A stretch of 64,000 nucleotides of DNA from Bog-473 sp036268485 (GCA_036268485.1 DATAUC010000109.1:1-64000); one strand, 5' to 3'. Positions 24,139-33,537 are shown, counted from the stretch's first letter. A program made the numbers and translations. The notes: generated by a model from the sequence alone, not told the origin.

Positions 24139-26379
24139 ATGCATGGGCGACGTGTCGCACACATAAGAAATTGGCGCGCCCGCACGGTTGCCGTGCTCGG
24201 CCTGGCCGGGATCTCTGGCATGACCGCGCTGGCGGCACCGGCGTCGGTCCCGGCCAGTGCTTCGAGCCTTCCGGTCATCACCATCGGGCTCCCCACATGG
24301 ACGTCCGGCACCATTCACGACGCCGGCAATCCCATTGCCATGTCCTCACCCAATGTGGCCGAGCTGGCCGGTGGTCCGGCCGTCGTCGTCGGTGATGAGG
24401 CAGGCTATGTGTACAGCTTCAACTTGGCCACGGGAAGGCCGGTATGGACCTACAGCGCCGGCGCGCCGGTGAATTCCACCCCATCGGTGGCGGTGACCAA
24501 TTCGGCCAGCGGCCTCGACTCCGTCTTCGTCGGCACCGGTGATGCGGCCCAACCGACGGCGGGCGGCTACGAGGGGATCACTCCAACCGGCGGGATTCAG
24601 TGGCTGGCTCAGGAAACCAACCCGTCGTTCGATCCAACGGCGCACAACGGCGTGCAGGCGAGCATTGCCGTAGGCAACCTGCAGGGCAGTACGGATGTGG
24701 TCGCCCCGACCTTGGGCCAGAACGAAGATGCACTGAACGCCACCACGGGCTCCCTGCTCAGCGGCTTCCCCTGGTTCCAGGCCGACAGCGGCTTCTCCAC
24801 CCCGGCCCTGGCCAACCTGTACGGCAACGGGCAGACCGAGATCGTTGAGGGCGGTGATTCCTCGGCCGGGGTGGCCTTCGGGACCACGTACACCAACGGA
24901 GGGCACCTTCGGATACTGAGCCCGACCGGCGCATTGGACTGCCAGTACAACACTAACGAAACCGTGCAGTCCTCGCCCGCCGTTGGAGAATTCTTCGGCT
25001 CGTCCTCCCAAGTGGGAATCGTGTTCGGCACCGGCGCCACGTTCAACAACTCGGATACCGACAAGATCATGGCCGTCGACACGCAGTGCAACCTCAAGTG
25101 GTCGGTCACCCTCGACGGGAACACCAAGAGCAGTCCCGCGCTGGCCGACGTGTTGGGCAACGGCCAGCTCCAGATCGTCGAAGGAACCGACACCGGATCC
25201 ACCGGTTCGATCTGGGCCCTCAACGGCGCCAATGGATCGACCGCCTGGACGACCCGGGTGGGTCGGGTGATCGGATCCGTCGTCACGGCGGACCTCGGAT
25301 CGGGCTACCAGGACGTCCTGGCCCCCACGGTCAACGGCGTGGTGATTCTCGATGGCAAGTCCGGCGCCATCATCACGACGCTGGATCCCCAAACCGGCTT
25401 TCAGAATTCACCGTTGGTCACTAACGACCCCAACGGCACCATCGGCATCACCATCGCCGGCTATCAGGCCGGCGGCAGCATCGTCTACCACTACGAAGTG
25501 CTGAGTACGCACGCTGCGTCCGCCACCGAACCGGGCGCGTGGCCCCAGTTCCATCACGACGCGCAACTGACCGGAGACGCCGGCACAGCGCAGAACATTC
25601 AGGTCCCGTGCAGTCCGCCCGCTCATGGCCCCAGCGGCTACTCCCTGTCGGCCTCCGACGGAGGCGTCTTCACCTTCGGCAACCTGCCCTTCTGCGGCTC
25701 GACCGGGGCCATTTCCTTGAACGAACCCATCGTCGGCATGGCCGCCACGCGCGACGGCGGCGGCTATTGGGAAGTGGCGTCTGATGGCGGCATCTTCGCC
25801 TTCGGTGATGCCGCCTTCTACGGGTCGACCGGGGGCATACATTTGAACCAGCCGATCGTCGGCATGGCGGCCACGCCGGACGGCAAGGGGTACTGGTTGG
25901 TGGCCTCCGACGGCGGCATCTTCACCTTCGGCGACGCCAAGTTCTTCGGATCCACCGGTGCCCTCCGCCTCAACCGGCCCATCGTGGGTGTGGCGAGGAC
26001 GCCCGATGGGAAGGGCTACTGGCTGGTGGCTTCGGACGGTGGGATCTTCACCTTCGGCGCCGCCACCTTCCACGGCTCCACCGGAGGACTGCCCCTCGAC
26101 CGACCCATCGTCGGCATGGCGGCGGACCCGGCCGGCGGCTACTGGCTGGTGGCTTCCGATGGCGGCGTCTTCAGTTTCGGTGGGGCCAACTTCTTCGGCT
26201 CAACCGGCGCCACCCGATTGGATCAACCGATCGTCGGCATGTCGGCCATCCCCACCGGGGCCGGGTACCGCATCGTGGCGGCCGATGGCGGTGTCTTCAA
26301 CTTTGGCAATGCCCAACCCGACGGATCGCTGGGCGGCCAACATCTGAACAAGCCGATCGTGGGCATGGCCGCGCTGTAA
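24139..26379 (+). CDS. Secreted protein with PQQ/FG-GAP-like propeller and six-repeat C-terminal domain (copy 1)
   Basis: 746 aa. An Arg-rich start, a hydrophobic core (VAVLGLAGISGMTALAAPA) and an ASA-type site indicate export. Residues about 55-480 carry propeller-like repeats (GGPAVVVGDEAGYVYSFNLA, GLDSVFVGTGDAAQPTAGG, LADVLGNGQLQIVEGTDTG), the type used by surface or enzyme-associated beta-propellers. After a QVPCSPP linker come six repeats of 41-42 aa with core GYWLVASDGGIFTFG...GSTG. The ATG at 24139 follows GGAAGGG by 8 nt and matches the start of copy 2. No catalytic motif is recognised; a cell-surface or matrix role is an inference. Confidence 0.8.
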   Translation: MHGRRVAHIRNWRARTVAVLGLAGISGMTALAAPASVPASASSLPVITIGLPTWTSGTIHDAGNPIAMSSPNVAELAGGPAVVVGDEAGYVYSFNLATGRPVWTYSAGAPVNSTPSVAVTNSASGLDSVFVGTGDAAQPTAGGYEGITPTGGIQWLAQETNPSFDPTAHNGVQASIAVGNLQGSTDVVAPTLGQNEDALNATTGSLLSGFPWFQADSGFSTPALANLYGNGQTEIVEGGDSSAGVAFGTTYTNGGHLRILSPTGALDCQYNTNETVQSSPAVGEFFGSSSQVGIVFGTGATFNNSDTDKIMAVDTQCNLKWSVTLDGNTKSSPALADVLGNGQLQIVEGTDTGSTGSIWALNGANGSTAWTTRVGRVIGSVVTADLGSGYQDVLAPTVNGVVILDGKSGAIITTLDPQTGFQNSPLVTNDPNGTIGITIAGYQAGGSIVYHYEVLSTHAASATEPGAWPQFHHDAQLTGDAGTAQNIQVPCSPPAHGPSGYSLSASDGGVFTFGNLPFCGSTGAISLNEPIVGMAATRDGGGYWEVASDGGIFAFGDAAFYGSTGGIHLNQPIVGMAATPDGKGYWLVASDGGIFTFGDAKFFGSTGALRLNRPIVGVARTPDGKGYWLVASDGGIFTFGAATFHGSTGGLPLDRPIVGMAADPAGGYWLVASDGGVFSFGGANFFGSTGATRLDQPIVGMSAIPTGAGYRIVAADGGVFNFGNAQPDGSLGGQHLNKPIVGMAAL
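25636..26376 (+). repeat. Six 41-42-residue repeats encoded in copy 1
   Basis: Each unit of about 125 bp encodes GYW-VASDGG-F-FG-A-F-GSTG---LN-PIVGMAATPDG. Unit 1 is divergent (GYSLSASDGG) with a Cys in LPFCGSTG, and unit 6 ends the protein at PIVGMAAL. Six short Gly-rich units with alternating hydrophobic residues suggest a six-bladed propeller or a solenoid. Units are not identical at DNA level. Confidence 0.85.
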
Positions 26380-26451
26380 TCACGCACCATCTCACCCCCT
26401 CTTGAACCAACGGAGATTGACGTTGGTGGCAATGGGGAAGAGATGCAAGGT

Positions 26452-28701
26452 ATGCACGCACGGCGATTTTCATCGATAGATGGTTGGCGTACTCGAACAC
26501 GCGCAACGCGAGCGGCACTCTGTGCCGGCGCGCTCACTGCTCTGACTGCGTTTTTGCCGGCATTTTCGGCTCCCGCTCACGCCGCCAGCGCTCCGATGAT
26601 CACCATCGGTTCGCCCACCTGGTCCGTCGGACCTTTCGGCGACGCCAACAATCCAATCTTGCTGTCGTCGCCCAATGTGGCCACTCTGGCCGGAGGTCCG
26701 GCCGTGGTCGTGGGTGATGAAGCCGGGAATGTCTACAGCTACAACCTGGCCACCGGGCACGCCGTTTGGACGACGAAGGCGGGTGCCCCGGTTAATTCCA
26801 GTCCGTCCGTCGCAGTGACCAATGCGGCCAGCGGCCTCGATTCGGTCTTCGTTGGCACCGGTGATGCGGCCCAACCGACGGCGGGCGGCGCGGTGGCGAT
26901 CTCCCCCTCTGGCGCCCTGCAGTGGCAGACCCAGGAGACCAATCCGTCATCGGACCCCACCGCCCACAACGGCGTGCAAGCCAGCATGACGGTGGGGAAC
27001 CTGCAAGGGAGCACCGATGTCGTCGCCCCTTCGTTGGGCCAGAACGAAGACGCGCTCAACGCCGCCACCGGAGCACTGCTGCACGGCTTTCCGTTTTTCC
27101 AGGCCGATAGCAATTTCGCGACCCCGGCCTTGGCCAACCTCTTCAACAACGGGCAGACCGACATCATCGAGGGCGGCGATTCTTCGGCCGGCGTGGCCTT
27201 TGGCACCACGTACACCAACGGCGGCCACCTACGAATCTTGAGCCCAACCGGAGGGCTCACCTGCGAGCACAACACGAACGAGACGGTGCAGTCGTCGCCG
27301 GCCGTGGGCGAATTCTTCGGCTTGTCCTCGCAGGTCGGGATCGTCTTCGGCACCGGCACGACGTTCAAGAGCTCGGACACCGACAAACTCATCGCGGTCG
27401 ATACCCAGTGCAACCTCAAATGGTCGGCCGCCCTCGACGGCAGCACCACGAGCAGTCCGGCACTGGCCGACGTGTTGGGCAACGGGCAACTCCAGGTCGT
27501 TGAAGGGACCGATACCGGGAGCACCGGATCCGTCTGGGCTCTCAACGGCGCCAACGGATCGACGGCGTGGAAGACCACCGTCGGCCGGGTGATCGGATCG
27601 GTCGTCACGGCCGACCTGGGATCGGGGTATCAAGACGTCCTGGCCCCGACCCTCAGTGGCGTGGTGATCCTCGATGGCAAGACCGGAGCGGTCCTGACCA
27701 CGCTGCAATCCGGAACCGGGTTTCAGAACTCACCACTCGTCACGAACGACCCCAACGGGACAATCGGCATCACGCTGGCCGGCTACCAGGGGGGCGGCAG
27801 CGTCATTTCGCACTATGAGATCGCCGGCTCGCATGGCGCCGTGGTCAACGAGCCGGGTGCATGGCCCCAGTTCCACCACGATCCCCAGCTCACCGGTGAC
27901 GCCGGCACGGCCCAGGACATTCAGGTTCCGTGTAGCGCGCCCGCCCCCGGCCCCAATGGGTACTACCTGTCGGCCTCCGACGGCGGTGTCTTCACGTTCG
28001 GCAATCTGCCCTTCTGCGGATCGACCGGGGCCATCGCCCTCAATAAGCCCATCGTGGGGGTGGCGGCCACGCCAGATGGCGGCGGCTACTGGGAGGTGGC
28101 ATCTGATGGCGGGATCTTTGCCTTCGGCGATGCCAAGTTCTTTGGATCCACGGGCGGGATCAGCCTGAACAAGCCCATCGTCGGCATGGCGGCCACCCCC
28201 GACGGCAAGGGCTACTGGTTGGTGGCCTCCGACGGCGGCATCTTCACCTTCGGCGACGCCACGTTCTTCGGGTCGACTGGTGCGCTCCGTCTCAACCGGC
28301 CCATCGTGGGCCTGGCCCGCACCACCGACGGCGACGGCTACTGGTTGGTGGCGTCGGACGGCGGCATCTTCACCTTCGGCGACGCCACGTTCTTCGGGTC
28401 GACCGGGGGCACCCGTCTGAACCAACCCATTGTGGGGATGGCGGCTGACCCGGCCGGTGGTTACTGGTTGGTGGCTTCCGATGGCGGTGTGTTCAGCTTC
28501 GGTGGCGCCAAATTCTTCGGCTCGACCGGCGGCACTCGTTTGGACCAACCGATCGTCGGCATGTCGGCCACCCCCACCGGGGCCGGCTATCGATTCGTGG
28601 CGGCCGACGGTGGGGTCTTCAACTTCGGGGATGCCCATCCCTTCGGATCGCTGGGGGGCCAACGCCTGAACAAGCCCATCGTGGGCATGGCCGCGTTGTG
28701 A
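26452..28701 (+). CDS. Secreted protein with PQQ/FG-GAP-like propeller and six-repeat C-terminal domain (copy 2)
   Basis: 749-aa paralogue of the preceding gene with the same architecture: signal peptide (ALCAGALTALTAFLPAFSAPAHA), propeller region, QVPCSAP linker and six C-terminal repeats. An ATG at 26443 is also in frame, but the ATG at 26452 lies 9 nt after GGGAAGAG and begins MHARR, parallel to MHGRR of copy 1, so it is preferred. The 63-bp gap to copy 1 suggests one transcript. The stop abuts the convergent acyl-CoA synthetase stop (TGATCA) with no spacer. Confidence 0.8.
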   Translation: MHARRFSSIDGWRTRTRATRAALCAGALTALTAFLPAFSAPAHAASAPMITIGSPTWSVGPFGDANNPILLSSPNVATLAGGPAVVVGDEAGNVYSYNLATGHAVWTTKAGAPVNSSPSVAVTNAASGLDSVFVGTGDAAQPTAGGAVAISPSGALQWQTQETNPSSDPTAHNGVQASMTVGNLQGSTDVVAPSLGQNEDALNAATGALLHGFPFFQADSNFATPALANLFNNGQTDIIEGGDSSAGVAFGTTYTNGGHLRILSPTGGLTCEHNTNETVQSSPAVGEFFGLSSQVGIVFGTGTTFKSSDTDKLIAVDTQCNLKWSAALDGSTTSSPALADVLGNGQLQVVEGTDTGSTGSVWALNGANGSTAWKTTVGRVIGSVVTADLGSGYQDVLAPTLSGVVILDGKTGAVLTTLQSGTGFQNSPLVTNDPNGTIGITLAGYQGGGSVISHYEIAGSHGAVVNEPGAWPQFHHDPQLTGDAGTAQDIQVPCSAPAPGPNGYYLSASDGGVFTFGNLPFCGSTGAIALNKPIVGVAATPDGGGYWEVASDGGIFAFGDAKFFGSTGGISLNKPIVGMAATPDGKGYWLVASDGGIFTFGDATFFGSTGALRLNRPIVGLARTTDGDGYWLVASDGGIFTFGDATFFGSTGGTRLNQPIVGMAADPAGGYWLVASDGGVFSFGGAKFFGSTGGTRLDQPIVGMSATPTGAGYRFVAADGGVFNFGDAHPFGSLGGQRLNKPIVGMAAL
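27958..28698 (+). repeat. Six 41-42-residue repeats encoded in copy 2
   Basis: Same unit as in copy 1. Units 3 and 4 are nearly identical to each other over GYWLVASDGGIFTFGDATFF, closer than the corresponding units of copy 1, which hints at local homogenisation between units. Unit 1 again holds the Cys in LPFCGSTG, and the last unit is the most divergent (GYRFVAADGGVFNFG). Confidence 0.85.
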
Positions 28702-30312
28702 TCAGGCCGTCGCCAACTCAAAGAGCCGCTTGGCCTCCGGGTAGTCGGCCTTGCCTGACGCGATCCGCGGCACGATCTCGACCACGACAATGCGTCGCGG
28801 CAACTTGTACGAGGCCAGTCGGGTGCGAGCCGAAGCCATGAGGTCATCGGCCGAGACGGGATGGCTGCCGTCCACCAGGGACACCACGGCAGCCACGGTC
28901 TGGCCGAAGCGCTCATCGGGCAGCCCGAAGACCAGGCAGTCCTCCACCCCCGGATGCGTCTTCATGATCTCTTCGACCTCTTCGGGGAAGACCTTTTCCC
29001 CCGCCGTATTGATGCACTGGGAGCCCCGACCGAGCAGGCTCAGTGAGCCATCGGCCTCCACCGTGGCGAAGTCCCCCGGGATCGTGTAGCGGACCCCGTC
29101 GATCGTGCGGAAGGTGGTAGCCGTCTTCTGCGCATCCTTGAAGTAGCCCAGAGCACCGCCCGGCAGTGCCACCATGCCCTCTTCGCCGCTGCCCGGCGCC
29201 ACCCTGCGTCCGTCCTCGGTGATGACAATCACGCCGGGCCAGGGGAGAAACTTCCCGGTTTGGGCGGGACGACCCTTGGAAGCCAGCGACAATCCCATGG
29301 ACCCTTCGCTGGCCGCAATGAGGTCGAGGATCGTGACCTGAGGTAGATGGTCGATGAGGCCGTTCTTGACTTCGTTGGAAAACATGGCCCCCGACGAGGC
29401 GATCAGCGTCACCGAGGCCAGATCTCGGTTGGGTTTCTCATCCAACGCTTTGAGCAGCGGACGGGCAAAGGCATCACCCACGACAATGACGGTGGTTGCC
29501 CGCTCCCGCTCGGCCACGTCCCATAACTCAGCGGCATCAAATTTCCGTCCGTTGAGTAGGACGATGCGGCCCCCAAAGAGCAGCGTGGGATTGGCCCCCA
29601 CCCCCAGCGCGGTGTTGTGCATGAGGGGCGGGGCCGGGATGGTGACGAACTGGCGACCCTCGCCGTTCGTGCGGGCTGCCAGGTTCACCGCGTCGTCTCC
29701 GGACTGCGCCGATCGCTCGCCGAACATGGTGGGGGCGGTGGTGAGCAGCTCGGTCACCGTGCTCCCGATGCTCGACATCACACCCTTCGGCATGCCGGTG
29801 GTACCTCCGGTGTAGATCATCGTGATGTCGTCCGGGCCGCGCTCCATCCGGGCCATCGGCTGATGACGGGTGAGCAGTGCTTCGTAGGGCTCGGTGCCGG
29901 CAACATGATCCCCCCCGTCGTCCACCTCGACCAGCACCTTCAGCTTGGGGAGCTGGTCCTTGATGGCCCGCATTCGGTCGCCCAGGCTGGAGTGAAAGAC
30001 CACGGCCTCGGCATCGGCGTTGTCCAGCAGGTAGAGCAACTCGGCGTCCATGTAGCGGTAGTTGACGTTGAACGGGACGGCGCGGATCTTGAGCGCAGCG
30101 AAGTACGCCTCCATGAACTCAGGCGAGTTGTACAGGAATTGCCCGACCTTGGCACCCTGGCCCACCCCGGCCGCGGCGAGGGCGCCAGCCAGCCGGGCGG
30201 CCCGATCATCGAATTGCGCCCAGGTGCGCCGGACATCGCCCTGGACGAAGGCGACGGCTTCAGGCACCGTGTCGGCGACGGCTTCCCAAATGGTGGCGTA
30301 GTGCATTTCCAT
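28702..30312 (-). CDS. Acyl-CoA synthetase (AMP-forming, FadD type)
   Basis: Activates a carboxylic acid as its CoA thioester through an acyl-AMP. It has 536 aa. The P-loop-like motif is MIYTGGTTGMPKGVM. Further motifs are the late GRGSQCINTAGEKVFPEEVEE hinge and YKLPRRIVVVEIVPR with the catalytic Lys near SGKADYPEAK. Substrate is unknown; the size and the downstream position relative to a Baeyer-Villiger-type oxygenase suggest fatty or steroid-derived acids. It starts 1 nt after the monooxygenase stop, so the two genes form an operon. Confidence 0.9.
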   Translation of the reverse strand: MEMHYATIWEAVADTVPEAVAFVQGDVRRTWAQFDDRAARLAGALAAAGVGQGAKVGQFLYNSPEFMEAYFAALKIRAVPFNVNYRYMDAELLYLLDNADAEAVVFHSSLGDRMRAIKDQLPKLKVLVEVDDGGDHVAGTEPYEALLTRHQPMARMERGPDDITMIYTGGTTGMPKGVMSSIGSTVTELLTTAPTMFGERSAQSGDDAVNLAARTNGEGRQFVTIPAPPLMHNTALGVGANPTLLFGGRIVLLNGRKFDAAELWDVAERERATTVIVVGDAFARPLLKALDEKPNRDLASVTLIASSGAMFSNEVKNGLIDHLPQVTILDLIAASEGSMGLSLASKGRPAQTGKFLPWPGVIVITEDGRRVAPGSGEEGMVALPGGALGYFKDAQKTATTFRTIDGVRYTIPGDFATVEADGSLSLLGRGSQCINTAGEKVFPEEVEEIMKTHPGVEDCLVFGLPDERFGQTVAAVVSLVDGSHPVSADDLMASARTRLASYKLPRRIVVVEIVPRIASGKADYPEAKRLFELATA

Positions 30313-30313
30313 A

Positions 30314-31804
30314 TCAGCCCCGTCCCTTGCGCTGCAGCCGATAGCGCCAGGGCGTGAAGACCCTGGTGCGCAGCCAGTATTCGCCGCCGCTGTAGGGCAG
30401 CTGCGTCACGACCTTGCCACTTGCGGCCCGGAAGTAGTTACGGCAGCCGGCCGTCCAGACCAGACCGTCCATGGCGGCCTGAATCTTGCGGTTGTAGCGG
30501 TCCATGACCCGGCGCCGCACCTCCACAGCGCCGATGCCCAACCGGCTCATGGCGCGCAATGCGCTCATCACGTAGTGCACCTGCGCCTCGTGGAAGAAGA
30601 CGATGGAGTTGACACCGTTGGTGTTGGGTCCGTACAGAAGGAAGAGGTTGGGATAGCCGGCGACGGTCAGACCCAGGTAGGCCTCGGCGCCGTCCCGCCA
30701 CTCCTCACTGAGTCGGCGCCCGTCCCGGCCCAGGATCTCGACGCTGCTCAAGTACTGGTTGGCACAGAAACCCGTACCCACGACGATGGTGTCGACGACA
30801 TGCTCCTCGCCATCGATCGTGCGCAGACCGCCCTCGGTGAACTCGGCGATGGGCTCGGTGACCAGTCGGACGTTGGGTCGGGTCAGTGCCGGCAGCCAGT
30901 CACGTGAGATGAGCGGTCGCTTGCAGCCCACCGGATAGTCCGGGGTCAGCTTGGCCCGCAGTTCGGGGTCTTCGATCTTGCGTTCCAGATACGAGAGGGC
31001 CAGCGCGTTCTGCGCCTCGGTCTGCTCGGAATCAACACGGAATTCAGCCCGTTGATAGCTCCACCAGATTTTCCAACGATGGCGCCGGGTGGCCAGTGGG
31101 ACCCGGGCAAAGCGGCGCTGCTCCTCCTCGGTGAAGGCCGCATCTATGCGGGGCGTGATCCAAATGGGCGTGCGCTGGAACACCGTCAGGTGCTCCACCT
31201 CGGGAGCGATGGCCGGGACGTATTGGATGGCGCTGGCCCCGGTGCCGATGGAAGCCACCCGCTCCCCCGCCACCGACTTGCTGTGGTCCCAACGCGACGA
31301 GTGAAAGAGGCGGCCCCGGAACTTCTCGACGCCCGGAATGTCGGGCATGACGGGGACGTTCAGCATGCCCAGCCCGCTGACCAGGACCCGGGCCCAGAAG
31401 GTCTCACCGGCCTGGCTGGTCAGTTCCCAGGCCTGCTCGGCGCCGTCCCAGCGGGCCCGCTGGATGGCCACCCCGGTGCGCACGTGGGGACGAACCCCGA
31501 ACTGGTCGGTGCAACGCTCGAGGTAGGCCAGAATTTCCGGCTGCGTGGCGTAGGTCCGGCTCCACCACGGATTCAACGCGTAGGAGAACGAGTACAAGTG
31601 GGACGGCACGTCGCAGGCGGCACCCGGGTAGGTGTTGTCGTGCCACGTCCCGCCCACGCCGTCGGACTTCTCGTAAATGGTGAACGGAATTCCGGCCTTC
31701 TTGAGCTTGATGCCCATGGCGATACCGCCGAAGCCCGCCCCGAGTATGGCCACCGTCGGCTTGGCGCCCGTCCCCCCCGATCCCATCAGGCGCATCGTAG
31801 ACAC
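30314..31804 (-). CDS. Flavin-dependent monooxygenase (Baeyer-Villiger type)
   Basis: FAD/NADPH enzyme of 496 aa. The FAD Rossmann motif GAGFGGIAMGIKL is followed by the Baeyer-Villiger fingerprint FxGxxxHxxxW (FRGRLFHSSRW). The NADPH motif is IGTGASAIQ, and a late VVGTGFCANQY matches the family. Such enzymes insert oxygen next to a ketone, giving an ester or lactone, for example on steroids or cyclic ketones. GTG 31804, ATG 31795 and ATG 31786 are all possible starts; no strong ribosome site separates them. First gene of the operon with the acyl-CoA synthetase. Confidence 0.9.
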   Translation of the reverse strand: MSTMRLMGSGGTGAKPTVAILGAGFGGIAMGIKLKKAGIPFTIYEKSDGVGGTWHDNTYPGAACDVPSHLYSFSYALNPWWSRTYATQPEILAYLERCTDQFGVRPHVRTGVAIQRARWDGAEQAWELTSQAGETFWARVLVSGLGMLNVPVMPDIPGVEKFRGRLFHSSRWDHSKSVAGERVASIGTGASAIQYVPAIAPEVEHLTVFQRTPIWITPRIDAAFTEEEQRRFARVPLATRRHRWKIWWSYQRAEFRVDSEQTEAQNALALSYLERKIEDPELRAKLTPDYPVGCKRPLISRDWLPALTRPNVRLVTEPIAEFTEGGLRTIDGEEHVVDTIVVGTGFCANQYLSSVEILGRDGRRLSEEWRDGAEAYLGLTVAGYPNLFLLYGPNTNGVNSIVFFHEAQVHYVMSALRAMSRLGIGAVEVRRRVMDRYNRKIQAAMDGLVWTAGCRNYFRAASGKVVTQLPYSGGEYWLRTRVFTPWRYRLQRKGRG

Positions 31805-31890
31805 AGCGGTGCGCCCATCGCGGCTCAGACCCGCTGCATCCTCGGCAATGGTGCAAGCATGACGGCACTACCCGTCCAGTGAGGAGCCCG

Positions 31891-32313
31891 ATGTCCGCCG
31901 AGACAAACAAGCAGCGAGTGCAGCAGCTCTGGAGCGCCCTGTACCAGCGTGATTGGGACGCCATTGCCGCCTGCTTCGGGCCCGACAGCGAGTACACCGA
32001 TGTGCCGTCCCCGGCTGACGACGTGGCCCATGGACCCGAACTGATCGTGGCCCGCCTGCGGCTTGGACTCGAACGCATTTCCGGCTACGAACACGACCTC
32101 CGACTGATGGTGGCCGAAGGCGACACGGTGGTCACCGAGCACGCGGAGACCTGGCACTGGCACAGCGGTGAATCGGTGACGCTGCCCTTCGTCTCGGTGC
32201 ACCAATTGCGCGACGGTGTCATCATGCGCTGGTGGGACTACTGGGACCTGGCCACCCTCATGAATGCGGCGCCGGTCTGGTGGATTGAACACGTGGCCCA
32301 GGGATACCAGTAA
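31891..32313 (+). CDS. SnoaL/NTF2-like protein
   Basis: 140-aa cone-shaped NTF2-like fold: NKQRVQQLWSALYQRDWDAIAACFG at the front, GYEHDLRLMVAEGDTVVTEHAETW in the sheet, and WWDYWDLATLM at the end. It resembles SnoaL and limonene-epoxide-hydrolase-type proteins often encoded with steroid or terpenoid degradation genes. GAGGAG 5 nt upstream fixes the ATG at 31891 rather than 31879. Reaction unknown. Confidence 0.85.
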   Translation: MSAETNKQRVQQLWSALYQRDWDAIAACFGPDSEYTDVPSPADDVAHGPELIVARLRLGLERISGYEHDLRLMVAEGDTVVTEHAETWHWHSGESVTLPFVSVHQLRDGVIMRWWDYWDLATLMNAAPVWWIEHVAQGYQ

Positions 32314-32337
32314 CGGCCCGGTTGCTACCCTTCGCCG

Positions 32338-33471
32338 ATGACCGAACCCGCAACGCCGGCGCATGAAGAGCTCCGGGTCTTGCTCGAGGAGGACATCCTT
32401 CCCCGGCACCGGGAACGTTGGGGCGACTCCGCCGAATGGGACGCCCAGGTCGACTTCCAGCGCCAGCTCGGTCGGCATGGGTGGACGGCGCCCGGGTGGC
32501 CCATCGACATAGGCGGGCGTGGCCTGGACATCCAAGAGCAGCTGGCCTGCGATGTGGTGTTCCACGAACTGGGGGCACCCAACCGGGTGGCGGTCTTCGG
32601 CGTGAACAACGTGGGACCGACCATCGCCGCCTGGGGCACCCCCGAACAGCGCGAGCACCTGGCCGCCATGTGTGCGGGCACTGAGGTGTGGTGCCAGGGC
32701 TTCAGCGAACCCGACGCCGGAAGCGACCTGGCCGGGCTGCGGACCACGGCCCGGGTGGACGGCGAGCATTTCGTCATCGACGGCCAGAAGATCTGGACCT
32801 CCATCGGCCTCGGCGCCACGCACTGCATGCTGCTTGTCCGCACTGATCCGGAGGCAACGAAGCACAACGGCATCTCCGCTCTGCTGGTCGCGCTCGACAC
32901 CCCGGGCATCACGCGGCGCCCCATTCGCCAGATCGATGGCGGATCGGAATTCGCCGAACTCTTCTTTGACGAGGCCAGCGTGCCCCTCTCGGCCTTGTTG
33001 GGACCGCTCCATGAAGGCTGGAGAGTCACCATGACCACCCTGGGCTACGAGCGCGCCGGCGTTCTCTCCGTCTCCGGCCGCTTGGCCTCGGAGGCCGAGC
33101 GGATGATTCTCGACCTGGCCGCCCGGGGCGACCTCGGCGGCGCCCGGCGCGATCGTGCCATGCGGGTGCTCATCCATTCCCGGCTCCTCCGGCTCATCGG
33201 GGGACGAGCCCTGGCCGCGGAAGCCGACGGTCCGGGCGTCTTCTCTACGCTCATCAAGTTGGCCTGGTCGACCCTGGCCCAGGAGATGGACGAGCTGGCC
33301 GTTGACACGGCCGGCATGGCCGGCATTGCCGGATTCCACCTTGAACCAGCCCGCCGGCTCCTCAATGGCCGGTCGCTGACCATTGCCGGCGGGACCACCG
33401 AGGTACTTAAAAATCTGGTCGGCGAGCGTGTCCTCGGGCTGCCCAAGGAACCTCGGCCACCGGCACGGTAG
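32338..33471 (+). CDS. Acyl-CoA dehydrogenase
   Basis: FAD-dependent alpha,beta-desaturation of an acyl-CoA; 377 aa. The family motif WCQGFSEPDAGSDLAGLRTTA, the substrate/FAD strand IDGQKIWTS and the C-terminal GGTTEVLKNLVGERVLGLP are present. This subgroup is frequent in actinobacterial steroid side-chain and ring degradation, where some members form heterotetramers, but no second dehydrogenase gene lies beside it. It starts 24 nt after the SnoaL-like gene. Confidence 0.92.
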   Translation: MTEPATPAHEELRVLLEEDILPRHRERWGDSAEWDAQVDFQRQLGRHGWTAPGWPIDIGGRGLDIQEQLACDVVFHELGAPNRVAVFGVNNVGPTIAAWGTPEQREHLAAMCAGTEVWCQGFSEPDAGSDLAGLRTTARVDGEHFVIDGQKIWTSIGLGATHCMLLVRTDPEATKHNGISALLVALDTPGITRRPIRQIDGGSEFAELFFDEASVPLSALLGPLHEGWRVTMTTLGYERAGVLSVSGRLASEAERMILDLAARGDLGGARRDRAMRVLIHSRLLRLIGGRALAAEADGPGVFSTLIKLAWSTLAQEMDELAVDTAGMAGIAGFHLEPARRLLNGRSLTIAGGTTEVLKNLVGERVLGLPKEPRPPAR

Positions 33472-33537
33472 CGTTGGGCCGAGAAACCGCAATCGTCGTC
33501 GGCTCTCCGGAGCCCGACCTGGTGAGGAGCTGTTCAT

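Larger units (their letters stand above)
24139..28701 (+). repeat. Tandem gene duplication of about 2.25 kb
   Basis: The two neighbouring genes align from signal peptide to stop with almost no gaps. By eye about four residues in five are identical, including long identical stretches such as GLDSVFVGTGDAAQPTAGG. Differences are scattered and mostly conservative, and DNA differs at many third positions, so this is an old paralogous pair under selection rather than a recent or assembly duplication. The signal peptides are the least similar part. Confidence 0.85.

Noticed and set aside
24139..28701. Assembly artefact or recent duplication
   Set aside because: The copies differ at many silent and coding positions and have unlike signal peptides, so they are genuine diverged paralogues.
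33505..33520. GGCTC/GAGCC hairpin before the thiolase
   Set aside because: Five-base arms and no supporting context.
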